A DNA stretch of 64,000 nucleotides, taken from the NCBI GenBank assembly GCA_037043455.1, contig JAWPHD010001444.1:248001-312000 (forward strand), read 5' to 3'. Below, piece by piece: positions 44,430 through 54,780 of this stretch (its first letter is position 1; every line of letters starts with the position of its first letter). The notes under the pieces are model-generated. The model was not told the origin of the DNA. It ran no database searches and saw only the letters and a program-made list of their open reading frames with translations. The position numbers were made by a program, and so were the translations under genes. The stretch comes from Cyrtodaria siliqua (lineage: Eukaryota > Mollusca > Bivalvia > Adapedonta > Hiatellidae).

Positions 44430-44520
44430 ATAGGCGAGATATTCCGATTGCCGTTTTTACCATGGTTTTGGAAGACTTCGGTTCTTATCATTGGAGCTAA
44501 CGCTTACGGGGTCACTTAGT

Positions 44521-45063
44521 TCAATGTTGATTATAGATCTTCGTTCTAAAGAGAACGAAAAATCAGTATTGGCACGCGTGAACTAAATCAACAAATGCAA
44601 TTAATGTCTGATAATCAGGACAATAAACAGTATCCCAAATAAAAGATATTATTAATGCTTGCGTCTTAATCTATGCCGTGTTAGACAGATAGTCCCTTGA
44701 AAAACCAACAGATCAATTATCTTTTATTTAAGTAAACGAATTCTAATTACAGTTGTAGTTAAGTGGTAAACTATGTTATATCTGCAGATAATTTAACACA
44801 TAATTGCTCGGGAATTTTCAGCATTATATCTAATTACAAGTGACTTTACATATTTTATTTAATTTATATTTAATATATATTGGAAACGATGATGATAATA
44901 AATATTAAAGCAATTTCTTACGTTGAACATTATTTTCAGTGATCTTAATCAGCCGAGATAGACATAAAGTTTATTAAAGTAATATGATACATGTTATTAT
45001 TAAATAGAGAATGCAAGTATTTGTACGGAAGCGTATATTGACCCCCTTTTAGGTTTACATATT
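44521..45063. other. Unassigned AT-rich DNA
   Basis: No feature seen between the DIRS 5' region and the PLE tail. Confidence 0.4.
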
Positions 45064-45740
45064 TCGACAAAAATAGCCTGCTTATCAAGAAAGATAAAAA
45101 ATATCGGACAGGGAAAGCAGCATTCAAGGACGACAGTCAACCACAAAACAAAAAAACAAACACGCAAACAGACAAACGAGAAGGCATACATGGTCAGTGG
45201 CAACAAAGGCCACTGGGGGATTAAACCGGTTCTAGGATGCACCAAACCTCACACTTACCCTGCTGTCATCCTATTAAAAATAAAGAAATCCCCGCCATGA
45301 TCTAATCTCTAACCAACGAGGCAGAATCAATAGGCAATATAAGTAAAACACAAATATGCTCGTGTAAATATATAACAAAAAAAGCCACAATGAAGGTACT
45401 CAATGACTTGGCAGAAGCCAGAGCAACAAGAGAATAAACCATTTAGGGCACGACAAGAAAGACCATAGACAAACATCAAACGCCACCGTCCCATTGGGCT
45501 TTAGGTAGGCGTCATCATAGGGTCCACAGCCTGTCCAGTCATCGTACAATTAAATAGAAACTGTAAAAGGGTCCACCACCAAGCATGCAGTACGTTTCAA
45601 AATGATAGGGCCATAACCTCTTTTGATAAACTTTTTAACAAGTTTAACAAATGTAGTATGAAAGTGATCATGACCAAGAATCTTACGAAGTTTATAAATC
45701 ACATCACCATAGAAGTCAGGCTGTGATAGTCCTTGTCGCA
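45064..45740 (-). mobile_element. Penelope-like element 3' end, 5'-truncated
   Basis: The minus strand begins with the last 60 or so RT-protein codons (GLSQPDFYGDVIYKLRKILG, then KRTACLVVDPFTV) at 45740-45550. The 3' tail follows, with the GGGACGGTGGCGTTTGATG block, the GTCATTGAGTACCTTCATTG block, GGCGGGGATTTC and the terminal TCCGATAT motif at 45100. The tail aligns with 11913-12420, with one internal deletion of about 60 bases near 45185. It is truncated on its 5' side at 45740, where a LINE begins. Confidence 0.8.
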
Positions 45741-46198
45741 CGTTATATCATAATATATTGTCACTGTCATCCTTTACAACGAAAAGTAACCCACCTGTTG
45801 ACCGTGGGTGGCGACCCACGTCTTTGGAGAAGGGAATCCTGGTGGTTGAGTGACGTGGAGGTCTGATAGTTATCTCCGCGTTACAACACACCACTTTGAT
45901 CCGGACTTCAATTAGACGGGCGGTCAGATTAGCCCGATCTGATCAATCGGTTTTTCACACCAGCTATACGGGATCCTAGATTCTTGTTTAAATCACATCT
46001 CTCCCATCCCTCTCATTTATTATCTTACTCCCCTTTTATTTTGTCCTCTTTAAACATAATGTAGAAAGGATCCTTTATGGCGGTGGCGCTAGGGCTAATC
46101 ATGTATTTCTGAACGCTATATGGTTATACTCGTGCCACTTTTAGGCGGAATATAAGTGCGACTCTTCGACTTTTTAGTTAAGGGGTTATGTCCGCTGG

Positions 46199-46672
46199 GT
46201 GGTATGGGGGTCTGATGCGTTAGTTTTATATTGGTATACTCTTCACGTATTTTTGGCATTTGTCTGTCGGATATCCACAGCAAATGTCCCCTTGCTGGAC
46301 TGCACCCATGAAGAAATGACCCACAATCTTAAATCTCAAGGTGTGACTGAGGTAACGCGCATCAGTAAGAGGCGGAGTGGCATACTCACTCCTACCAATA
46401 CTTTTGTGCTAACCTTCAGCACACCAAACCTCTCGAAGACTATCAAGTCTGGATATATCATTTTACCAGTTGACCCCTACATCCCAAATCCTCTTCGTTG
46501 TTTCAATTGTCAACACTTTGGTCACCATAGAGAAAGATGCAAGCGTGCTGCTCCCGTCTGTGCCCGTTGCGATCAGGAGGGTCATAGCGACTTCGCTAAT
46601 TGCCAATATCCCGCCTCTTGCGTTACCTGCAAGGGGACCCACGGGGCTTTCTCTAAGGATTGTCCGAAGTGA
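46199..46672 (+). pseudogene. LINE ORF1 (gag-like) with three CCHC knuckles
   Basis: A 157-codon frame. After TNTFVLTFSTPNLSKTIKSG and a proline-rich joint comes a run of three zinc knuckles: CFNCQHFGHHRERC, CARCDQEGHSDFANC and CVTCKGTHGAFSKDC, each Cys-X2-Cys-X4-5-His-X4-5-Cys. These bind nucleic acid in ORF1 proteins of I and Jockey LINEs. The stop lies right after the third knuckle. The N-terminal half of a normal ORF1 is lost or shifted, and the upstream Met is probably not the original start. Confidence 0.75.
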
Positions 46673-46847
46673 AAACACGAGAAGGAAATACAGAAAATTA
46701 AATCTCTTTCCCAGAAGCTAGCAGACCGACAAGTTTACTACTATTCCACTCTCCGTTCATAATTCCTCTAACACATCTTCAGCCTCACAAACTGTGGTCC
46801 TTTTAAATAAGCCTCCTGTAGCTTGCGGCTTCCAAGCCTAAAGGGCA

Positions 46848-47480
46848 CCATGGACTTTGGAAACACCAACAATTATTTTTGATCTTTGTAATAGTAACAA
46901 ATCCAGTACAGACAGACGCTATTGTCTTTCAAAGCAAACTTAATGAAATTAAATCAAAATACAGTAACTTTCAACATATATACACAGATGGTTCAAAAGA
47001 TGGAGATAGCAGCTGTTATTCACAAACACAGCATAAAGAGCCGCCTGCCTGACAAGGCCTCTATCTTTTCAGCTGAACTTAAGGCAATTGAACTTGCCTT
47101 AAATTATATTCAGGAATCTGATGGTGTCCGTTTTGTAATATTTTCTGATTCCCTGTCATCTCTGCAAGCACTGGGTAATATGAAACATGATAACCCAGTT
47201 GTGCTTCAGCTTTTAGAAAAGTACAATTCTCCTATAGAAGATAATGTTATTATTTTCTGCTGGCTTTCAAGCCATGTAGGAATACGTGGTAATGATAGAG
47301 CTGATAGTGCTGCTAAAGCAGCATTATCTTTACATATATCTAATGCTAAATTATCTTATATTGATTTTATAAGTTGTATTAACACATTTATTCGTAACTC
47401 TTGGCAAGCCGCTTGGGATTTGTCAGTTAACAATAAACTCCATTCAATTACCGTTACTTGGAGAATTGCGTTCTTCTAGT
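46848..47480 (+). pseudogene. LINE RNase H domain
   Basis: Linker PWTLETPTIIFDL at 46850-46890, then QHIYTDGSKDGDSS in one frame. After a shift near 47005 the second frame gives SRLPDKASIFSAELKAIELA, VIFSDSLSSLQALGN, CWLSSHVGIRGNDRADSAAK. The four acidic catalytic positions (YTDGS, AELKAIE, FSDS, GNDRAD) are present across the two frames. It degrades the RNA strand of the RNA-DNA hybrid. One frameshift and a stop at 47477 disable it. Confidence 0.85.
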
Positions 47481-47756
47481 AGACCCATTCGTCGAAAAGA
47501 ATTTGTCCTAGTCCGGTGCAGGATAGGGCATACACGTTATACTCATTCATATTTATTACAAGCTAAGCAATTACCAGAATGTATACTCTGCTTTGCACCG
47601 TTAACGGTCAAACACATCTTGTTGGAATGTGTAGACTTTGATCCTATGCGTCATAGGTACTACAATGTTAATACTATGAAAGAGTTATTTGATACTATAG
47701 ATTTTAGTCTTGTTTTAGATTTCCTCAAAGAAATCAGGCTATATAAATTATTATAA
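47466..47756 (+). pseudogene. LINE ORF2 C-terminal zinc motif
   Basis: Reads EFVLVRCRIGHTRYTHSYLL then CILCFAPLTVKHILLECVDF, the Cys-X2-Cys...His-X4-Cys motif typical after RNase H in I/Jockey-like ORF2. It ends in a stop at 47754-47756, immediately followed by PLE sequence. Confidence 0.8.
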
Positions 47757-48752
47757 TGTTTTCTAAAACTACTATATATTAATAAAGGTATTGATTTCAT
47801 TGACATGCCTAGTATTTTTCGAGATACTCATGTAGTTGATTCTATCCCAAAATATTTCAAAAATTCCGAAAGTCCTGTAATTTGTTTATAAGTATAAAAA
47901 GCCTATTAGAAATATTATGTTCAACTACAACAAAATAGTTTCTGACCTTGATATAGTACATAATACTCCTAAGGAATGTGAGTGAAACACATTAAAATGT
48001 TGCTATGCTCCAGCAGGTCATGTCATCACTGGTAATTTTGGTATTATTGATAAACGTATTCGGCATTTGTTTTCGAAAGGTCCTAAATATAGATTACCTT
48101 CAACTATTGATTTTAATGCCTATCGTGGCCAGATCGCCCACTCAATTTAAGATTTTAGTAGAAAATGGTGTCGTAGAGAACATGCGGACCCAAACAAGCT
48201 TTCTACTTGAAAAAGTAAATTCTTAAAATTATATATATACGTATTAACTTTTATAATGCTAACCCATTTTAGTTCCTGCAGATAAAGCAGCTATAAATGT
48301 TATTATTGTTTGACGCATACATTAGGTCAATGTTTTATCTCTAGTTAATTCTACTGAGGATGATGTTGTTTACGCACATATCAATCGGTGCACTACTTTC
48401 AAGGATGTTGTAAACGATAAGCAAAATAAACTGCCTAATATGTACTGGATTACTAAATTACATAAAAATCCGTATAAGGCTCGCTTTATTTTGAATCTAG
48501 TGCCTGCACCACAACAAACATCTCAAAACATTTAACTTCTTGTCTTACTGTCGTTAAAGATCACGTTAAACTATATTGTGATAAAACTTATGAAAACTCT
48601 GGGATTAATTTATTTTGGTCTTTAAAAAATTCAGAAGACGTTCTTGATAATTTTTTCAATAAAGGTCAAGTTTCATCAATAAGCATTTATGACTTCTCTA
48701 CACTATAATCAACATTTTTGGCATGTAATACTATTAAAGAGTTTTTTTCTAG

Positions 48753-50131
48753 GTCTCATGGTCTTAGGCGTAATGGTAACATCAAACGTAAATCGCGTGT
48801 AATTATTTCTGTCGATGATTAACATACTATTTTTAAACAGTCTGGAAAGCACTCTATGCTTTCACGGCTTACCTCTTTGTGCATTTCTTCACTAAAGTTG
48901 ATCGACGTGGAAGCCGACAATATTTTTATTCGTACAGATCCCTTGTATAACACTTCTTCCATAGTTCAAACTACACACAACATGTTCTCCGACCCTATAT
49001 TGACAAGGAGTCTGATCGATCACGTCAGGCGTTTTCTAAAACTACTATATATTAATAAAGGTATTGATTTCTTTGACATGTCTAGTATTTTTCGAGATAC
49101 TCATGTAGTTGATTCTGTCCCAAAATATTTCAAAAATTCCGAAAATCCTGTAATTTGTTATAAGTATAAAAAGTCTATTAGAAATATAATTTTCAACTAC
49201 AACAACATAGTTTCTGACCTCGATATAGTACATAATACTCCTAAGGAATGTGAATGCAACACTTCAAAATATTGCTATGTTCCAGCAGGTCATGTCATCA
49301 CTGGTAATTTTGATATTGTTGATAAATATATTCGGCATTTGTTTTCGAAAGGGCCTAACTATAGCTTACCTTCAACTATTGAGTGTAATGCCTGTCGTGC
49401 CCAGCTCGCCCACTCCATTGAAGATTTTAGTATAAAATGATGTCGTAGAGAACATGCGGACACAAACTCGCTTTCTACTTGGAAATAGTCAGTTCTTAAA
49501 ATTATAGATACACGTATTAACTTTTATAATGCTAACCCCTCTTTACTTCCTCCGAGACCTAGTTTTTCCTTTCGTAATTTAAAATCGGAAATTCAGTAAT
49601 TTCATAATAAATTAGCTTTAGTTTCTGCAGAATAAGCAGCTAATAATGTAATTATTGTTTGACACCTACATTACGTCAATGTTTTATCTCTGGAACTCGG
49701 CAGCACTAATTCGTATACTCCAGTTAATTCTACTGAGGATGATGTTGTTTACGCATATATCACTCGGTGCACTACTTTCAAGGATGGTGTAAACGATAAG
49801 CAAAATAAACTGCCTAATATGTACTGGATTCCTAAATTACATAAAAATCCGTATAAGGCTCGCTTTATTTCGAATTCTAGTGCCTGCACCACAACAAACA
49901 TCTCCAAACATTTAACTTCTTGTCTTACTGTCGTTAAAGATCACGTTAAACTATTTTGTGATAAAACTTATGAAAACTCTGGGATTAATTTATTTTGGTC
50001 TATAAAAAATTCAGAAGACGTTCTTGATAATTTTTTCAATAAAGGTCAAGTTTCATCAATAAGCATTTATGACTTCTCTAAACTATAATCAACATTTTTG
50101 GCATGTAATTATATTAAAGAGTTTTTTCTAT
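48753..50131 (+). pseudogene. Penelope-like truncated unit 2 (best preserved)
   Basis: Open stretch 48856-49440 encodes the N-terminal domain (SLIDHVRRFLKLLYINKGID, CYVPAGHVITGNFDIVDKYI, CNACRAQLAHSIEDFSIK). A degraded joint with a DKA-like motif and a TGA occurs at 49625-49690. 49819-50088 is again open: MYWIPKLHKNPYKARFISNS, SCLTVVKDHVKLFCDKTYEN, INLFWSIKNSEDVLDNFFNK. A 75-base deletion relative to the copy at 10871-10946 precedes the junction. Not capable of making RT. Confidence 0.75.
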
Positions 50132-51121
50132 GTCTCATGGTCTTAGGCGTAATGGTAACATCAAACGTAAATCGCGTGTAATTATTTCAGTCGATGATTT
50201 ACATACTATTTTTAAACAGTCTGGAAAGCACTCTATGCTTTCACGGCTTACCTCTTTGTCCATTTTTTCACTAAAGTTATTCGACGAGGAAGCCGACAAT
50301 ATTTTTATTCGTACAGATCCCTTGTATAACACTTCTTCCATAGTTCAAACTACACACAACATGTTCTCCGACCCTATATTGACAAGGAGTCTGATCGATC
50401 ACGTCAGGCGTTTTCTAAAACTACTATATATTAATAAAGGTATTGATTTCTTTTGACATGTCTAGTATTTTTCGAGATACTCATGTAGTTGATTCTATCC
50501 CAAAATATTTCAAAAATTCCGAAAATCCTGTAATTTGTTATAAGTATAAAAAGTCTATTAGAAATATAATTTTCAACTACAACAACATAGTTTCTGACCT
50601 CGATATAGTACATAATACTCCTAAGGAATGTGAATGCAACACTTCAAAATATTGCTATGTTCCAGCAGGTCATGTCATCACTGGTAATTTTGATATTGTT
50701 GATAAATATATTCGGCATTTGTTTTCGAAAGGGCCTAACTATAGATTACCTTCAACTATTGAGTGTAATGCCTGTCGTGCCCAGCTCGCCCACTCCATTG
50801 AAGATTTTAGTATAAAATGATTTCGTAGAGAACATGCGGACCCAAACTCGCTTTCTACATGGAAATAGTCAGTTCTTAAAATTATAGATACACGTATTAA
50901 CTTTTATAATGCTAACCCCTCTTTATTTCCTCCGAGACCTAGATTTTCCTTTCGTAATTTAAAATCGGGAATTCAGGCTGGTGTAAACGATAAGCAAAAT
51001 AAACTGCCTACTATATACTGGATTCCTAAATTACATAAAAATCCGTATACGGCTGGCTTTATTTCGCATTATAGTGCCTGCACCACAACAAACATCTCCA
51101 AACCTCTTGTCTTACTGCCGT
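50132..51121 (+). pseudogene. Penelope-like truncated unit 3
   Basis: Repeats unit 2 with few differences from 50132 to about 50975. An extra T at 50450 breaks the frame (50130-50456 then 50443-50820). At 50975 it jumps from the end of the N-terminal domain to GVNDKQNKLPTIYWIPKLHK and ends at 51121 within the RT fingers, where the tRNA-like dimer begins. Confidence 0.75.
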
Positions 51122-51233
51122 ATTCGAAATGATTCTCTGTACCGATGAACATTCGAGGACGAATTTCAGTCTGTAGGGGTAGTGTGTCACGGTTTATGGA
51201 TATCTACCAGGTATATTGATGCTGCATTGTCCT

Positions 51234-51307
51234 GCCGGTAAGCTCAGTCGGTAGAGCATCAGAACTGTAGTCCGAGGGTCCCGGGTTCGAGCCCCAGTCT
51301 GGCTGCA
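51234..51307 (+). tRNA. tRNA-like sequence (probable pseudogene)
   Basis: GCCGGTAAGCTCAGTCGGTA with GAGC gives a correct D arm, and GGGTCCCGGGTTCGAGCCCC gives a good B box and T arm, with TGGCTGCA at the end. The first five acceptor bases can pair with the 3' end (one G-T), the last two do not. The anticodon stem has a mismatch and the loop lacks the usual U33. More likely tRNA-derived repeat than a functional tRNA. Confidence 0.35.
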
Positions 51308-51464
51308 CATTTTTCTAGCCCTGTGACATTTGGCGCCTAACGTGGGACCGTGACTGAGTAAACTCTGAGAAACATTCGAAATGATTCTCTGTACCCTTGG
51401 AAATTCGAAGACGAATTTAAGTCTGTAATGGGAGTATGTCACGGTTCATGGATATGTTGATTTT

Positions 51465-51531
51465 CTGGCCGGTTAGCTCAGTCGGTAGAGCATCGGAACG
51501 GTAGCCGAAGGTCCCGGGTTCCTGGCTGCAC
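51465..51531 (+). tRNA. Second tRNA-like sequence, shortened
   Basis: GCCGGTTAGCTCAGTCGGTA with a TCGG/CCGA anticodon stem, but the T arm is cut from TCCCGGGTTC directly to CTGGCTGCA. This loses the 3' half of the T stem. Not a functional tRNA. Confidence 0.35.
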
Positions 51532-51611
51532 ATTGTTCAAGCTCTATGACATTTGGCGCCCAACGTGGGGCCTGAATAATTAAACTCAGAGAAACATTAT
51601 GCAACCGGGTA

Positions 51612-51706
51612 CAGGTAAAGGGTGAAAAGTCGTGCTTCAACCGGGACTCGAACAGGGTTCTGGCTTACCGTACCAGGGCTCTAACCACTGAGCTATCGGG
51701 AACATA
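51612..51706 (-). mobile_element. tRNA-derived SINE head, minus strand
   Basis: The minus strand reads CCCGATAGCTCAGTGGTTAG with AGC (A box), then a B box CTGTTCGAGTCCCGG, then GCACGACTTTTCACCC. Acceptor ends do not pair. Only the head and a short body are visible. Confidence 0.5.
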
Positions 51707-52256
51707 CGGTTAGGAATCGATTATTCACCATTTACCTTCACCAGATTGAAATTCGTCCCTGAATTTCTAGTAGAGTTAACTCCATGCCGGCTGTCAAATT
51801 TGTTTTCGTACTGTTTCATTTCTCTTATCACGACTAATATATGGCGTGCTACTATATGACCTCAGTTCATCCAAGGTGTAGAAGAAATATTTAAAGCTCA
51901 TATCCACTGTATTGTATACTTCTTCATTTCTACATAAACGACTATAGTCCTTCTCGTTTTTAATATTTTATTTCTCTCAATGCATAATATATTACAAAAT
52001 GTTACAAGCATATATGAACTTTAACGTACAGTTGTATAGCAATGTGTTACATTGATGCAACATCGTATAATACATGTATGCCCTAAAAGAAACTTTTAGA
52101 AGAATTTAGAATTAGCAGACATAGAAAGATTTGACAGATAGTAGGAACAGGAGTATTGGAGTGTTAGAGTCAATGATGTCGTTGTATTGTTGTATACAGT
52201 TTTAATTATATACGTTGATTATTTTATTGTATATCTCGGTCACCATCTAGTTTCCC
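51707..52256. other. Unassigned; includes 3' region of the Tx1/L1 LINE
   Basis: The part next to 52257 is presumably the LINE 3' untranslated region. No poly-A tract clearly marks its end. Confidence 0.35.
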
Positions 52257-52934
52257 TTATGCGTTAAACTTTTCCCATTTCTTGTTGTGTTGTTCAATTT
52301 TATCTTTAAATGCTGCAATGTTCTGTTCTATGTCCTTTCTTTTTTTTAAATATTGTATAAAACAATTAAACTCCGGGATGGCTTTCCTGCATTTGTTTAT
52401 AAAAATAAAATATTTTGCTATAAGTATAATAAAGTTGACAATACTGCTATTATTTGTGTTTTTACTTATACAAAATGATATTGTTTTTAGATCAAAATTT
52501 ACATCCAAACTTTTACCATGGAGAAATATTTGTAAACTCGTCCAAAATTGTTGAATAATTGGACATTCCCAAAATAAGTGTATGAGAGATTCTACATGCA
52601 TTTCACAAAAATCACATAAACTAGAACTAACTAGTTTACATTTATACAGTAACTTATTACATGGTATGATTCTCATGATATATTTATATTGGAATGTACG
52701 TAGTTTTGTGTCAATTGTACTTTTGAATGATGAAACATAAATGTTTTTCCAATCTAGATCTCCGAGAATACCTTCCCACTTTACTTGTGGTTTCACAGTA
52801 TTGTTATGTGTCTCTTTTTCTATCAGTAATTTAGTTAGGAGTTTATTTGGCATTTTACTCTTTAGAAAACTCTTTATCAGAACATTTTTGCTATTGTTAC
52901 ATTTATTTGTTCTTCTTGGAGTAACGTTTTCCAT
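52257..52934 (-). pseudogene. Tx1/L1-type ORF2 C-terminal zinc-binding domain
   Basis: Continues from the RT frame after the A-run shift. LIKSFLKSKMPNKLLTKLLI, then LRTFQYKYIMRIIPCNKLLY, then SLCDFCEMHVESLIHLFWEC (Cys-X2-Cys...His-X4-Cys, the zf-RVT pattern), PIIQQFWTSLQIFL and a basic helical tail ending DKIEQHNKKWEKFNA and stop. The Met at 52934 lies in the overlap and is not a true start. Base composition resembles the RT part. Confidence 0.85.
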
Positions 52935-54087
52935 TCGTTTGGAATGCTGTTAATTAACGTATGGTATTGTAGAAAGGCACTATTTCTGACTCCGAATATT
53001 TGTTTAAACTCTGTAAATGTAAAAAATCTCTTGACTCGATAATCGTATAGTTGTTCAATATATTTCAATCCTAAATTATCCCATTCTTTAATATAGATTA
53101 CTTTTTTTTTGTGTTTTAATGAAGAGTTGTTCCAGATAATCTGTTTGGAAATATATTCTATATCCTTCGTAAAATTTACTTTTGACCAACTTTCAATAAT
53201 TTCTTTCAAAAACACATTTTTTATGCCAATGGTATTTACGTCTTTACTATTAAGATTGCATTCGAAAAACGCACTTCCACCTATTTTATTTAGTTCTTTT
53301 GCGTAGGGACGTTTCCATAATCCGTTATTATTTTGGTCTAATATTCGCCTAATCCAGCTACACTTTAAAGAATTTATATACACTTCCAATTTTATCATTT
53401 TAAGCCCTCCTTTTTCGTATTCCTGTATTAAAGTTTTTCTTCCTATTTTATCAGGTTTCTCATTCCATAGGAATTCATACATATGTTTTGTTATTTGTTT
53501 GATAATCTCCTTTTTAGGGTTTTCTAGTACTGTTAACGGGTATATAAGTTTTGGAAGCGCAAAACTTTTGATCACTGTGATCTTACCTATCAATGATAAA
53601 TCATGTTTTTTCCATTTATTTAAACACGTATAAAATTCATCAATTTGTGTATTTAAGTTGATTTCATGTAATTTATTTCTATTATTTGTGAAAACCATCC
53701 CTAAGGTAACTGCTTTATCTGATGTCCATCGAATTTTTTTGTTTTTACAGTATTCAATTTTTGTATCTTTAAGGCTTCCAGTTCTTAAAATAGTTGTTTT
53801 ATTTGTATTTAATTTTAACCCAGATATATTTCGAAATTGTTCAATAATGTTAACAAGCGTTTCAAATGATTTTTGTGAACCATCTATCATAAACGTTGCA
53901 TCGTCGGCGAAAAATGATTTTTTAATTTCTTCTTCGGCTATAACTATCCCCTTAATGTTTTTCTCAAGTTTTACAGCATTCGATAAAATTTCAATAGCAA
54001 TAATAAACAAAATTGGTGACAGTGGGCATCCTTGTCTAACTCCTCTTTGTACATTAAAGAATTCAGATATAGTCCTTCTCTCTGATA
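52877..54087 (-). pseudogene. Tx1/L1-type RT palm, thumb and connector
   Basis: The open frame extends upstream of the first Met (54010) to about 54087. Motifs: VQRGVRQGCPLSPILF, the catalytic SFFADDATFMI, FRNISGLKLNTNKTTILRTG, KKIRWTSDKAVTLGMVF, KWKKHDLSLIGKITVIKSFA, LPKLIYPLTVL, FLWNEKPDKIGRKTLIQEYE and GGLKMIKLEVYINSLKCSWI. The order and the LSLIGKI and FLWN blocks are diagnostic of L1/Tx1-clade ORF2. Catalytic Asp pair present. The stop at 52877 is due to the frameshift. Confidence 0.85.
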
Positions 54088-54109
54088 ACTGCTATCAGGG
54101 TTTAACCAA

Positions 54110-54545
54110 TTTCTATTTTCCAAATTGTGTTCACTCATTTGACTCATTTCACGTCCGTCTGTCCCTTTCTCTCCTTAATTCCTCTAACTGTCTCTTTATG
54201 TCTTCTTCTTCTTCTTCTCTTTGTGGATCACCTAGTGTCACCCGTCCTTTTCTCTCCTCAATACCTCTCTTCTTAATTCTTCTAACTGTATTTTTATCTC
54301 TTCTTCTTTTTGTGGTTCTCTTAGTGTCTGTCTGTCCCTTTCTCTATTTAATTTCTCTGTCCTTAATTCGGTTAACTGTCTCTGTATCTCTTATTTTTCT
54401 CTTTGTGGTTAATTTAGTGTCTGTCTGTCTCTTTCTCTCCTTAATTCTTCTTTCCTTAATTGTTCTAACTGTCTCTTTATCTCTTCTTCTTTTCTTTGTG
54501 CTTCTCTTGCTTTGACCCTTAAATCTATTTTTGAGATTTTTCATC
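54110..54545 (-). repeat. ~92-bp purine/pyrimidine repeat encoding charged repeats
   Basis: The plus strand is almost all pyrimidine. GTCTGTCTGTC followed by CTTTCTCTCCTTAATTC recurs near 54150, 54236, 54328 and 54420. On the minus strand the frame reads KKRRRDKETVRTIKERRIKE and close variants, then QREEEEEDIKRQLEELRRER, a strongly charged helix-like pattern with one stop near 54345. It may be a relic of a repetitive coiled-coil protein or simply a polypurine tract. Confidence 0.65.
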
Positions 54546-54609
54546 TATGTTTAACCTTATCTATAATTTAAATACAACTATAATACTTTGGGTTCTCTAT
54601 TATGTTCTC

Positions 54610-54775
54610 TATGCGATACACAAGCAATGCCCTATACCTTCAACCTCTATGCGATACACGATCAACCTCAATGTAATACACAATCAACCTCAATGTACTA
54701 CACCTTCAACATATATGCGATACACGATCAACCTCTATGTGCTACACCTTCACCCTCTATCGCTACGCCTTCAAA
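54610..54775 (+). repeat. ~21-bp minisatellite (CTATGCGATACACGATCAAC type)
   Basis: About eight units alternating CGATACACGATCAACCTC, AATACACAATCAACCTC and GCTACACCTTCAACC. It runs directly into PLE coding sequence at about 54781. Confidence 0.85.
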
Positions 54776-54780
54776 TCTGA

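Larger units (their letters stand above)
39081..44520 (-). mobile_element. DIRS-type tyrosine-recombinase retrotransposon
   Basis: Minus-strand element in the order gag (43790-42831), RT/RNase H (42800-40989) and tyrosine recombinase (40514-39081). A 5' non-coding region from 43791 to about 44520 is rich in repeats. DIRS elements copy through RNA but integrate with a recombinase rather than an integrase. All three genes are recognisable, but each has at least one frameshift, and the recombinase is split by an insertion at about 39350-39787. Terminal inverted repeats and the internal complementary region were not located, so both outer limits are approximate. Confidence 0.8.
45741..47756 (+). 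mobile_element. I-type LINE with internal deletion (ORF1 + RNase H)
   Basis: Plus-strand element: a 450-base 5' region (45741-46198), ORF1 with zinc knuckles (46199-46672), a short junction, an RNase H domain (46848-47480) and the ORF2 C-terminus (47466-47756). Endonuclease and RT, normally about 2.5 kb between ORF1 and RNase H, are missing. LINEs of the I/Nimb type carry RNase H after RT, so the order is preserved around a deletion. The right end touches the PLE array at 47757. Confidence 0.75.
47758..51121 (+). mobile_element. Head-to-tail array of truncated Penelope-like units
   Basis: Three consecutive units of the same family: 47758-48752 (incomplete start and internal deletions), 48753-50131 (1379 bases) and 50132-51121 (internally deleted). 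Each complete unit runs from SHGLRRNGNIKRKSRVIIS through the N-terminal domain and a PADKAANN-like motif to the RT fingers (IPKLHKNPYKARFISNSSA, SSISIYDFS). It then breaks off at the same point (after TTTTTGGCATGTAAT...AAAGAGTTTTTT), where the next unit starts. The catalytic RT core is missing from every unit. Confidence 0.8.
51123..51600 (+). repeat. 252-bp tandem dimer, tRNA-like unit with PBS-like motif
   Basis: Two head-to-tail units begin TTCGAAATGATTCTCTGTAC at 51123 and 51375. Each contains GTCACGGTT.ATGGATAT, a tRNA-like segment, then GACATTTGGCGCCYAACGTG and a closing AAACTC.GAGAAACATT. The motif TGGCGCC.AACGTGGG resembles the primer-binding region just inside the 5' LTR of many LTR elements (from memory). 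Confidence 0.75.
52257..54092 (-). mobile_element. Tx1/L1-type LINE, 5'-truncated, one frameshift
   Basis: Minus-strand ORF2 from the RT palm to the C-terminus, about 605 codons in two frames (54092-52877 and 52934-52257). The only defect seen in the body is a one-base change in an A run at about 52890. It begins ERRTISEFFNVQRGVRQGCP, just upstream of the palm; stops precede it at about 54100. Both the palm motif and the C-terminal zf-RVT-like domain look intact. Truncation explains the absence of endonuclease and fingers. Confidence 0.85.

Noticed and set aside
51234..51307. Functional tRNA gene
   Set aside because: Acceptor stem incomplete, anticodon stem mismatch and no U33, and it is part of a repeated unit.
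53658..54515. 285-codon plus-strand frame rich in Leu, Ser and Phe
   Set aside because: Antisense shadow of the Tx1/L1-type LINE and the polypyrimidine repeat.
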